From an uncultured Eubacteriales bacterium (GTDB lineage: Bacteria; Bacillota; Clostridia; Oscillospirales; CAG-272), in contig CAKSJC010000138.1 of the NCBI GenBank assembly GCA_934462885.1, forward strand, positions 1 to 5,185: a stretch of 5,185 nt of DNA, written 5' to 3'. Below the pieces are notes generated by a model. It searched no databases and was not told the DNA's origin. It worked only from the letters and a program-made list of their open reading frames with translations. This document shows, piece by piece, positions 1 to 5,185 of the stretch. Position numbers and translations under genes: made by a program. Within the stretch, counting starts at the first letter, position 1, and each line of letters begins with the position of its first letter.

Positions 1-8
1 TATTACCA

Positions 9-79
9 CCACTCAATGGTAAAAGCTGCACCTCGGAGGTTGTGCGTATGCGCAACCTCGGGAGTGGGGCGGTTTTTTT
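9..79 (+). terminator. Hairpin of repeat unit 1 with T-run
   Basis: The outer stem pairs 9-14 (CCACTC) with 62-67 (GAGTGG). An inner stem pairs 36-44 with 51-59 (GAGGTTG then one G-T wobble and one G-C) around a six-base loop. A run of seven T follows at 73-79. The T-run is on the + strand, so the unit resembles a rho-independent terminator for a + strand gene lying left of the window. A bulky unpaired segment between outer and inner stems makes it unlike a simple terminator, so a role as a dispersed structured repeat is equally possible. Confidence 0.45.
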
Positions 80-100
80 CAATTATTGGCTGAAAATTAT

Positions 101-174
101 CCCCACTCGACGGTAAAGCTGCACCTCGGAGGTTGTGCGTATGCGCCAACCTCGCGAGTGGGGCGGTTTTCTTT
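101..174 (+). terminator. Hairpin of repeat unit 2 with T-run
   Basis: The outer stem is a perfect 9 bp: 101-109 (CCCCACTCG) with 155-163 (CGAGTGGGG). The inner stem pairs 129-135 (GAGGTTG) with 147-153 (CAACCTC), then GCG 137-139 with CGC 144-146 across a one-base bulge, leaving a TATG loop. A T-rich stretch follows at 167-174. Relative to unit 1 it has one extra C at the inner stem and a better outer stem, so paired positions are kept while sequence drifts. In the minus direction the outer stem is followed only by a weak T-rich patch, so it could give leaky termination of the csaB transcript. Confidence 0.45.
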
Positions 175-216
175 AATTATAGCTGCACATTATCCCCACT
201 CGACGTTTACCATTTT

Positions 217-237
217 CTTTTATCAATACAATAAAAG
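217..237. other. Small AT-rich inverted repeat after the csaB stop
   Basis: CTTTTAT at 217-223 is complementary to ATAAAAG at 231-237 with a seven-base loop. It begins two bases beyond the csaB stop codon. The stem has only one G-C pair and no T-run in the minus direction, so it is a poor intrinsic terminator. No better simple terminator for the operon is visible before the repeat array. Confidence 0.25.
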
Positions 238-238
238 C

Positions 239-2449
239 TCAGTTTAACATCTCATGTATCGCGCGGAGATCATCCGCGCATTTTTCCCGCATCTCCGCGG
301 CTCGCTCGGAAAGTTTTTCGCGTATGGCGGAGCTGTCGCGCACTATCGTATCGGACATCAAGACGATTTTTACTTCGATATCGGGTTCGCTTTTCAAGTC
401 GATGCAGCACTCCTGCGATAGCGCCGACATCATAGAACGTACTTTCGGATCGTATGAAAGTCCGATCACGGGAACGGCTGCGGCAGCCGCGAAAATAACG
501 GAATGAAGCCTCATTCCGATGAGAAACTCAGACGAAGATAGTATCCCGATAAGCTCGGAGGCGGATTCCGGAACATATACGGCTCCGCCCACGGAGCAGG
601 CAAACTCGCGGCAAATGTCAAGGTCGCGGGAGTTCTGCATCGGTATGATAAGAGGCATGAGCGAGTATTTGTCGCGGATAGCGCGGCACGCTACGGCAAT
701 CTTTTCAAAAACAGACGGATCGGTAAACGGGCGCAGAGAGACGGAGAAGAATTTCTTCCCTTCAAGAGAGAGCGCGGTGAGCAGTTCCTGCACGCGCTCG
801 TTTTTGCACGCTCCGATAAGAAACGCCGGGTCAGCCGTTACCGCAATCTTGTCGCCGGGAACGCCAAGCGATATCAGCTCCGCTTTTGAGTCCGCGTCAC
901 GCACTGAAACATAGTCGGCTTTTTCTATAACGGAGGCCGTTATTTTTTTATTCCGCTCGTCGGAAATAGGGCCTATACCGTTTGCGAGAACGCAAACGCG
1001 GCATCCGACGCGCTCCGCAAGCCGTATAACTCCGGCGTAATACTTCAGACTGCGGCGGCTCGTTGCGTCTTGCAGGAGGCTTCCGCCGCCTGAAATGAGG
1101 AGCTTGGCGTGTTTCAGCTCGCTCGGAACCGAGAACAGGTTAAATCTTGAAACGCAGTTCAGCCCTGTACGGCGCGCGTCCTTTTTCGGGGATTTTGTGA
1201 ACGCCGTAATCTTTACTCCGGGAACCTCACGCGAGACAGAAGATGCGATTATATCAAGGAGACTCTCGTCTCCGAGATTTCCGAATCCGTAATAGCCGCT
1301 GAGCGCCACGTCGCCGTGACCGTTAAACGGAACGGGAGAAGCAAGCGTCTTTTTATACATTTCCAAGTAGTCGCACGCCATACGCCGCGCGGTGTAGCGT
1401 TCTTCTATGAAAGCTCGGTTAAAATCTCCCATCGCGGAAAGCTCCTCAGGAGTTCGCGTGAGAAGTGCGGACAGATCGGAGAACATATGCTCTTCATCCT
1501 CAACGTCAAAGCCGCGGCAGCAGAAGTTCGTGAGAACCGCAGTCTCTGTCTTTGTTTTGTCAAAAATACCGAGAGAACCTTGGTTCCCCGCAATGATAAC
1601 GGGCTTAGAAGCAGACATTGCCTCAAGTGCGGAGCGGGATACCCCGACAAAAACAGTAGCCGAAGCGAGATATTCGTTCGTATTCGAAACGGCTCCCGTG
1701 ACAGTTATCAGTTTCCTGCCGGAAATTCTGTTTATTTCTTCGGATTTCTCTTTAATATCGTCAAAACGGTTTCCTCCTCCTACGATGATTATATCGCAGT
1801 CGGGAAATTTTTCGGCGATCTTTGGCGCGATATTAATAATTCTGTACGCCGGATCCGCGCGATCCTCATCAAGACGGCTCATATAAACGATACGCCGCCT
1901 GTCCGGAGAAAGTTCATGAGCTTTTAGTATCCCGTCAAACGGGATATCTTTCGAAAACTTTTTCGTGTCCACTCCGTTTATCGTAACGCTGATTCTGTCG
2001 CGCGGATATTTGTACTCCGAAACCATATAATCAGCGATATCGTCGGAAACTGCCATTACGTATTCGCCCCATCTGGCAATTCTGCGCCACAGAGGATTTA
2101 CGGAAAAATTCAAATGCGCGGTAGTGACGAAGCGGAATTTCATCTTATCAAAAAGCATTCCGCAGATGAACGCCGGGATACGCGCGTGAGCGTGTACGAT
2201 ATCGAAATTTCCCTTTTCTATGAGCTCTTTAAGTCCTCTGTATGATGCCGCGACCGAAGCCGGTTTTTTTGTGTTTAACGGGAGAGTGACGTGTTCGATA
2301 CCGAATGAAGTAAGCTCATCGGCGTAAACACCGCCGAAAGAAGCGAGAACAACTTCCTCGCCCATCTTTTTTAACTCCCGGCACAGCTCCAGAATGTGAG
2401 TTTCGGCTCCGCCGATGTTCATCGACATTGTGACCATTAAAATTTTCAT
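239..2449 (-). CDS. csaB: Glycosyltransferase family 4 / polysaccharide pyruvyltransferase CsaB fusion
   Basis: A two-domain cytoplasmic enzyme with no signal peptide or membrane segment. Residues 1 to about 368 are a GT-B fold family 4 glycosyltransferase: GGAE at 13-16, HAHAR at 86-90, SRLDEDR at 191-197 at the site that normally holds the Arg and Lys binding the sugar-nucleotide diphosphate, and ALEAMSASKPVI at 274-285. The second Glu of the family's E-x7-E motif is present (E276), but the first position is Val268. After a linker of about 12 residues, residues 379-736 match CsaB pyruvyltransferases: GYYGFGNLGDE at 385-395, GGGSLLQD at 454-461, NGIGP at 490-494, RLHS at 647-650 and GLSYDP at 663-668. 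CsaB adds ketal pyruvate from phosphoenolpyruvate to secondary cell-wall polysaccharide, which SLH domains bind. The ATG start gives the expected N-terminus and lies 5 nt after the ygiQ stop. The sugar substrate cannot be read from the sequence. Confidence 0.9.
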   Translation of the reverse strand: MKILMVTMSMNIGGAETHILELCRELKKMGEEVVLASFGGVYADELTSFGIEHVTLPLNTKKPASVAASYRGLKELIEKGNFDIVHAHARIPAFICGMLFDKMKFRFVTTAHLNFSVNPLWRRIARWGEYVMAVSDDIADYMVSEYKYPRDRISVTINGVDTKKFSKDIPFDGILKAHELSPDRRRIVYMSRLDEDRADPAYRIINIAPKIAEKFPDCDIIIVGGGNRFDDIKEKSEEINRISGRKLITVTGAVSNTNEYLASATVFVGVSRSALEAMSASKPVIIAGNQGSLGIFDKTKTETAVLTNFCCRGFDVEDEEHMFSDLSALLTRTPEELSAMGDFNRAFIEERYTARRMACDYLEMYKKTLASPVPFNGHGDVALSGYYGFGNLGDESLLDIIASSVSREVPGVKITAFTKSPKKDARRTGLNCVSRFNLFSVPSELKHAKLLISGGGSLLQDATSRRSLKYYAGVIRLAERVGCRVCVLANGIGPISDERNKKITASVIEKADYVSVRDADSKAELISLGVPGDKIAVTADPAFLIGACKNERVQELLTALSLEGKKFFSVSLRPFTDPSVFEKIAVACRAIRDKYSLMPLIIPMQNSRDLDICREFACSVGGAVYVPESASELIGILSSSEFLIGMRLHSVIFAAAAAVPVIGLSYDPKVRSMMSALSQECCIDLKSEPDIEVKIVLMSDTIVRDSSAIREKLSERAAEMREKCADDLRAIHEMLN

Positions 2450-2450
2450 A

Positions 2451-2456
2451 TCCTTT
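2451..2456 (-). promoter_or_regulatory. Unusually close ribosome binding site for csaB, overlapping the ygiQ stop
   Basis: AAAGGA on the minus strand ends one base before the csaB ATG and overlaps the ygiQ TAA stop (2455-2457). This spacing is shorter than usual. The next in-frame ATG, codon 5 at 2437, would have a 13-nt spacing, which is too long, and starting there would remove the first beta strand of the GT-B fold. Termination-reinitiation by ribosomes leaving ygiQ is the likely way in, which would couple the two proteins' translation. Confidence 0.5.
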
Positions 2457-4614
2457 ACCGCTTCTTTCCTGATTTTTTGTTTTGCGGAGGTCTTTTGTTT
2501 TTCATGTTTTTATCGGAGCCGCGCGCGCTTTCTTTATTTGAGCGATCTTTCGTGCCGTGTGAAAAGTTTTTCCTATCTCGCTCCGCACCGAACTCGTTTG
2601 TCCGCGTGCGTGAAGCTGCTTTTTCGGCGTTTTGCGAACATGACGTTTTCTTTGCATTTTTGCCGCCCGCTAAAGAGCTGTTTCCTTTTTTGGATCCAGA
2701 ATCCTTTTTTGAGCGTTTATTTCTTAATATTTCCTCACTCTCGGACGAGCGGCGTTTCTTCTGTTTATCCGCATTTTCGGGAGGGTTGAAGCGTCCTCCT
2801 TTTCCCGCAAGAAGCGCGCGCAAATATTCTTTTCCCTCATCGGAGCAATAGTTCATTGCCTCGTATATCTTCCGTCTGTTTTCGGGTTTTCTCCACTGGA
2901 GAAGCGCACGCTGGAGCTGTTTTTCGCGATAATCGGTAGACGTGTAAACTTCACGTCCCGTAAACGGATCTATTCCCGTATAATACATAACGGTAGACGC
3001 CGTTCCCGGAGTCGGGTAGAAATCCTGCACCTGCTCCGGTGCAAGTCCGATCTCCTTTGTATAAAGCGCGAGACGCGCCGCGTCGTCCATGGTGCATCCG
3101 GGGTGACTCGACATGAGGTACGGAACGAGATACTGCTCTTTTCCGCACTCGGCGGAAAGGCGCATATATTTTTCTCTGAATTTGTCGTATACTTCGACGC
3201 TCGGCTTTCCCATCATCCTTAAGGCGTTCGGCGCGCAGTGTTCGGGAGCGACCTTGAGCTGACCGCTCACATGATCACGCACGAGTTTGCGGAAAAATTC
3301 GTCTGAGCTGTCCGCCATCATGTAATCAAAGCGTATTCCCGAACGGATGAAAACTTTCTTTACGCCGGGAACCGCTTCTATACCGCGCAAAAGGGATATA
3401 TATTCGGAGTGATCCGCTATGAGGTTTTTGCACGGTTTCGGGAAGAGACAGCGTTTGGCTGGGCAGATGCCGTATTTTAACTGTTTTTCGCACGAAGGTC
3501 CCCGAAAATTTGCGGTGGGACCGCCGACGTCGTGGATATATCCCTTAAAATCGGGCATTTTTGTTATGAGCTTTGCTTCCGCGACGCAGGACTCTATACT
3601 TCTTGATCTGACAGAACGCCCTTGATGGAACGCTATCGCGCAAAAATTGCATCCGCCGAAGCACCCTCTGTTGTGAGTTATCGAAAACTTTACCTCGGAA
3701 ATCGCGGGAACGCCGCCCATTTCCTCGTACATAGGGTGATATGCGCGCATATACGGAAGAGCATAAACTTTATCAAGTTCCTCACGCTCAAGCGGAGGCT
3801 GCGGGGGATTTACGACAAGCATCCTGTCGTCGTAATATTCAACAATTGCTTTTCCCGATATTGCGTCGTTGTTCTCGTACTGTAACTTAAACGCTTTTGC
3901 ATAAGCGCGTTTATCCTCTTTAAGCTCGTCGTAGGTGTAACCGACTGGCGCGCCGTTTTCATCAGATCCCGCGGCGCAATCGTAAGATATTTTTTCACCG
4001 ATTTTTGAAAGATATGCCGTTCCGCGCACATCCCGTATTTTTTTCACGGGAATTCCGCGAGATAACAGCTCCGCAAGACGGACGACGGAATGTTCGCCCA
4101 TGCCGTACATGAGTATATCGGCGCGCGAGTCGACAAGTATAGAGCGGCGTACACGGTCGCTCCAGTAGTCGTAGTGAGCGAAGCGGCGGAGAGAAGCTTC
4201 AAGTCCGCCGATGAGGATCGGGATATCGCCGTATGCCTCGCGTATTTTGTTGCAATACACGATGACCGCGCGGTCGGGGCGAAGGCCTGCTTTGCATCCG
4301 GGGCTGTAATAGTCCTCACTTCGGCGCTTTTTCGCGGCGGTATAGTGAGCTACCATTGAGTCGATATTCCCGGAGGAGACAAGAAAAGCGAGTCTCGGTT
4401 TCCCGAATTTTTTGAAGTTTTCCGCGCTTCTCCAGTCGGGCTGACACATCATCGCGACGCTGAAGCCGTGAGCTTCAAGTACACGAGAGATTATCGCAGC
4501 CCCGAACGAGGGATGATCCACGTATGCGTCTCCGTTTACGTAAACAAAGTCGGGCTGACCGTCAAGTTCCCACGGCTCTGTCGGCATAAATCCATGATTT
4601 TTGATCTGTTCCAT
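2455..4614 (-). CDS. ygiQ: YgiQ-family radical SAM protein
   Basis: The N-terminus carries the YgiQ signature GDAYVDHPSFG at 28-38, followed by CQPDW at 57-61. The radical SAM cluster motif CFGGCNFC supplies Cys318, Cys322 and Cys325, which bind a [4Fe-4S] cluster that cleaves S-adenosylmethionine. GGPTAN at 364-369 precedes four further cysteines (375, 384, 389, 395) that could hold a second cluster. APEH at 456-459, GKEQYLVPY at 491-499 and the QDFYPTPGTAS segment at 530-540 are also as I recall them from E. coli YgiQ. The reaction is not known to me. Residues from about 605 to the end form a low-complexity basic tail. ATG 4614 is preceded by AGGAA at 4623-4627, a good ribosome binding site at normal spacing. 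It is the first gene of the operon with csaB. The length of 719 residues is normal for the family. Confidence 0.95.
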   Translation of the reverse strand: MEQIKNHGFMPTEPWELDGQPDFVYVNGDAYVDHPSFGAAIISRVLEAHGFSVAMMCQPDWRSAENFKKFGKPRLAFLVSSGNIDSMVAHYTAAKKRRSEDYYSPGCKAGLRPDRAVIVYCNKIREAYGDIPILIGGLEASLRRFAHYDYWSDRVRRSILVDSRADILMYGMGEHSVVRLAELLSRGIPVKKIRDVRGTAYLSKIGEKISYDCAAGSDENGAPVGYTYDELKEDKRAYAKAFKLQYENNDAISGKAIVEYYDDRMLVVNPPQPPLEREELDKVYALPYMRAYHPMYEEMGGVPAISEVKFSITHNRGCFGGCNFCAIAFHQGRSVRSRSIESCVAEAKLITKMPDFKGYIHDVGGPTANFRGPSCEKQLKYGICPAKRCLFPKPCKNLIADHSEYISLLRGIEAVPGVKKVFIRSGIRFDYMMADSSDEFFRKLVRDHVSGQLKVAPEHCAPNALRMMGKPSVEVYDKFREKYMRLSAECGKEQYLVPYLMSSHPGCTMDDAARLALYTKEIGLAPEQVQDFYPTPGTASTVMYYTGIDPFTGREVYTSTDYREKQLQRALLQWRKPENRRKIYEAMNYCSDEGKEYLRALLAGKGGRFNPPENADKQKKRRSSESEEILRNKRSKKDSGSKKGNSSLAGGKNAKKTSCSQNAEKAASRTRTNEFGAERDRKNFSHGTKDRSNKESARGSDKNMKNKRPPQNKKSGKKR

Positions 4615-4640
4615 TTTTTCCGTTCCTGATTGTAATTTTT

Positions 4641-4650
4641 AGCTGCACAT
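4641..4650. repeat. AGCTGCACAT word shared with the left-edge repeat array
   Basis: The ten bases at 4641-4650 are identical to 181-190, the end of repeat unit 2, and both are preceded by a TAATT-containing AT-rich stretch. The core AGCTGCAC also occurs at 24-31 and 117-124. It lies in the ygiQ leader, 14 nt upstream of the ribosome binding site. It may be a remnant end of the same repeat family, or chance. Confidence 0.35.
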
Positions 4651-4704
4651 ACGAAGCAAGCTGAAAATATATATATGTGTTTCTTAAACCAAAGTCTCCG
4701 CCCG

Positions 4705-4740
4705 GAGTTTTGCTTGCCGTTCGTGCGGCGGGCAAAACTC
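4705..4740. repeat. 15-bp perfect-stem hairpin in the ygiQ leader
   Basis: GAGTTTTGC at 4705-4713 pairs with GCAAAACTC at 4732-4740, and the stem continues through 4714-4719 with 4726-4731 including two wobble pairs, leaving a six-base loop at 4720-4725. No T-run follows on either strand, so it is not an intrinsic terminator. It lies about 90-125 nt upstream of the ygiQ start, within the predicted transcript. The GAG at 4705-4707 can instead pair in a small CTCC-GCCC-GGAG hairpin (4696-4707), so the two folds exclude each other. A role in mRNA stability or a dispersed palindromic repeat is plausible. Confidence 0.7.
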
Positions 4741-4742
4741 GC

Positions 4743-4791
4743 GTACACAACCGGCTAAGGGAGCGTCTCGGTTTTCGTTTATGTTGTGTAC
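4743..4791. promoter_or_regulatory. Interrupted inverted repeat at the operon transcription start
   Basis: GTACACAAC at 4743-4751 is the exact reverse complement of 4783-4791, with 31 bp between. The right arm abuts the -10 box (4792-4797) and covers the expected transcription start near 4785. Because the start would fall inside that arm, a full RNA hairpin could not form from this promoter; a DNA-level operator for a repressor is one reading, and a repeat-element boundary is another. No known regulator site is recognised. Confidence 0.4.
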
Positions 4792-4820
4792 ATTATACCA
4801 TAGCGACGCCGAAAACAAAA
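4792..4820 (-). promoter_or_regulatory. Extended -10 promoter for the ygiQ-csaB operon
   Basis: On the minus strand TGGTATAAT occupies 4800 down to 4792: a perfect TATAAT with the TG of an extended -10. Upstream, TTTTGT at 4820-4815 gives a 17-bp spacer but a poor -35; TTGTTT at 4818-4813 is closer to consensus with a 15-bp spacer. The extended -10 can offset a weak -35. The start point would lie near 4785, giving a leader of roughly 170 nt before ygiQ. This fits a housekeeping sigma factor. Confidence 0.7.
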
Positions 4821-4858
4821 GAGGAGAGCGGTGAAAAAAGTGAGAACACGCCTCTTTT
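4817..4858. terminator. U-rich hairpin upstream of the operon promoter, possible bidirectional terminator
   Basis: AAAAGAGG at 4817-4824 is complementary to CCTCTTTT at 4851-4858, with further pairing inside (GTG 4831-4833 with CAC 4847-4849) broken by bulges. T-rich stretches follow on both strands: 4855-4860 on + and TTTTGTTTT ending near 4812 on minus. In the minus direction it would stop readthrough from the tRNA side before the operon promoter. It overlaps the -35 region. Confidence 0.4.
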
Positions 4859-4979
4859 TTAAAAAGCAATAAGCCTTCGGAAAGCTCTGTCGGGGCGATC
4901 TGCCGAAGATTTCATCATGAACAGAATCACTTTTCGTTTTTCGAAGCTGCCTTTGTCTCCCCAAACACCTTTGCACATC

Positions 4980-5011
4980 AAAAAAAGAGATACCGTTTGG
5001 GCATCTCTTTT
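4980..5011 (-). terminator. Intrinsic terminator downstream of tRNA-Gly
   Basis: On the minus strand a 12-bp stem runs AAAAGAGATGCC (5011-5000), loop CAAAC, then GGTATCTCTTTT (4994-4983) with one G-T wobble, and a run of seven T ends at 4980. This is a textbook rho-independent terminator. It lies 99 nt past the 3' end of the tRNA and would end that transcript. The stem also has A-T ends that leave four T on the + strand, but no + strand gene needs it. Confidence 0.8.
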
Positions 5012-5110
5012 AAGCAGCTTGTATTCGGTTAACAGCTTCGGAAAAGTTTGTTCTTGCCGCCGTTTGTAAGCTCTGCGGCGTTTTGTCATATGTCGTTTAA
5101 AAACAAAAAA

Positions 5111-5182
5111 GCGGATTACGGGGCTCGAACCCGCCACCTCAACCTTGGCAAGGTTGCGCTCTACCAAATGAGCTAAATCCGC
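5111..5182 (-). tRNA. tRNA-Gly (anticodon GCC)
   Basis: Read on the minus strand, all 72 nt fold as a cloverleaf. The acceptor stem is GCGGATT with AATCCGC. The D arm has GCTC/GAGC around a loop containing GG. The anticodon stem is CAACC/GGTTG with loop TTGCCAA, giving anticodon GCC for glycine. The variable loop is five bases, and the T arm is GCGGG-TTCGAGC-CCCGT with one wobble pair. The 3' CCA is not encoded: the acceptor is followed directly by TTTTTTG, so CCA must be added by tRNA nucleotidyltransferase. The 5' flank ends three bases later at the window edge, so its promoter and any upstream tRNA genes are not visible. Confidence 0.97.
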
Positions 5183-5185
5183 ATT

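Larger units (their letters stand above)
1..216. repeat. Tandem array of ~93-bp hairpin-bearing intergenic repeats
   Basis: Two full units and the beginning of a third are visible. The 30 bases from 24 to 53 recur identically at 117-146, and the 15 bases at 98-112 recur identically at 191-205; both pairs are spaced by 93 bp. Each full unit has an outer arm of CCACTC type, a GGTAAA-GCTGCAC segment, an inner GAGGTTG hairpin, the closing GAGTGG arm, a T-run and an AT-rich tail ending in GCTG(C/A)A(C/A)ATTAT. The third copy diverges after base 205. The array may continue past the left edge of the window. It lies directly downstream of the minus-strand operon. It has no coding content. I do not recognise the family; it has no spacers of CRISPR type, since the whole unit repeats. 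Confidence 0.85.
4615..5110. other. Intergenic region without a convincing gene: operon promoter, leader and terminators
   Basis: All reading frames here are short and lack family features. Reading in the minus direction, from the tRNA toward ygiQ, the region holds a T-run after the tRNA, a weak CGCCG/CGGCG stem (5058-5062 with 5076-5080), an intrinsic terminator (4980-5011), a CTTCGG/CCGAAG stem (4875-4880 with 4903-4908), a U-rich hairpin (4817-4858), the operon promoter (4792-4820) and a leader of roughly 170 nt rich in inverted repeats. I found no T-box consensus, no recognised riboswitch core and no upstream leader peptide with a clear ribosome binding site. Confidence 0.7.

Noticed and set aside
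1..216. CRISPR array
   Set aside because: The period is 93 bp and nearly the whole unit is conserved; there are no unique spacers and no cas genes.
1316..1927. 203-residue + strand frame inside csaB
   Set aside because: Antisense to a strongly recognised coding region, with no ribosome binding site or domain; a codon-bias shadow.
2415..2851. Two 124-residue + strand frames opposite the ygiQ tail
   Set aside because: Their Phe-, Ser- and Leu-rich translations are the complement of the Lys/Arg-rich YgiQ tail, so the apparent hydrophobicity is an artefact.
4536..4750. Short minus-strand frames overlapping the ygiQ start and leader
   Set aside because: They run through the leader hairpins and into ygiQ in another frame, without ribosome binding sites or family features.
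4615..4791. T-box or metabolite riboswitch controlling ygiQ
   Set aside because: No T-box consensus, no specifier-loop layout and no recognisable riboswitch core; neither leader hairpin has a T-run.
4859..5089. 76-residue basic open frame starting after the tRNA (MTKRRRAYKRR...)
   Set aside because: No ribosome binding site precedes the ATG, it encodes the terminator stem and loop, and I recognise no family. A small real protein is not fully excluded.
4859..5167. 102-residue minus-strand reading frame
   Set aside because: Its N-terminal 26 residues are translated tRNA-Gly, and the rest reads straight through the intrinsic terminator.

Overview
The window looks like chromosomal DNA from a Gram-positive, Clostridia-like bacterium, probably an uncultured gut or environmental member. 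The signs are a CsaB-type cell-wall pyruvyltransferase, U-tailed intrinsic terminators of Firmicutes style, SD-led starts, moderate-GC genes with AT-richer spacers, and a tRNA gene that does not encode its 3' CCA. The lineage is an inference from style; no sequence here fixes it.

Layout from left to right. Positions 1-216 hold a tandem array with a 93-bp period: two full units and the start of a third. Each full unit folds into a GC-rich hairpin followed by a T-run on the + strand. Positions 239-2449 (minus) encode a 736-residue fusion of a GT-B family 4 glycosyltransferase with a CsaB-type polysaccharide pyruvyltransferase. Five bases upstream, 2455-4614 (minus) encode a 719-residue YgiQ-family radical SAM protein with a long basic tail. 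The two genes read as one operon, ygiQ first. Positions 4615-5110 hold no convincing gene. They contain an extended -10 promoter for the operon, a leader of about 170 nt with several inverted repeats, a U-rich hairpin just upstream of the promoter, and a strong intrinsic terminator on the minus strand. Positions 5111-5182 (minus) are tRNA-Gly(GCC). Everything with a clear orientation is on the minus strand.

Functionally, the fusion probably builds and pyruvylates a secondary cell-wall polysaccharide, the modification that SLH-domain surface proteins bind in related bacteria. YgiQ is a conserved radical SAM enzyme whose reaction is not known to me, so the link between the two is only co-transcription.

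I did not find a clearly new defence or mobile system. The less ordinary material is non-coding: the hairpin array at the left edge, the inverted repeat placed around the operon transcription start, a 15-bp leader hairpin with a competing alternative stem, and a possible pseudoknotted RNA downstream of the tRNA.
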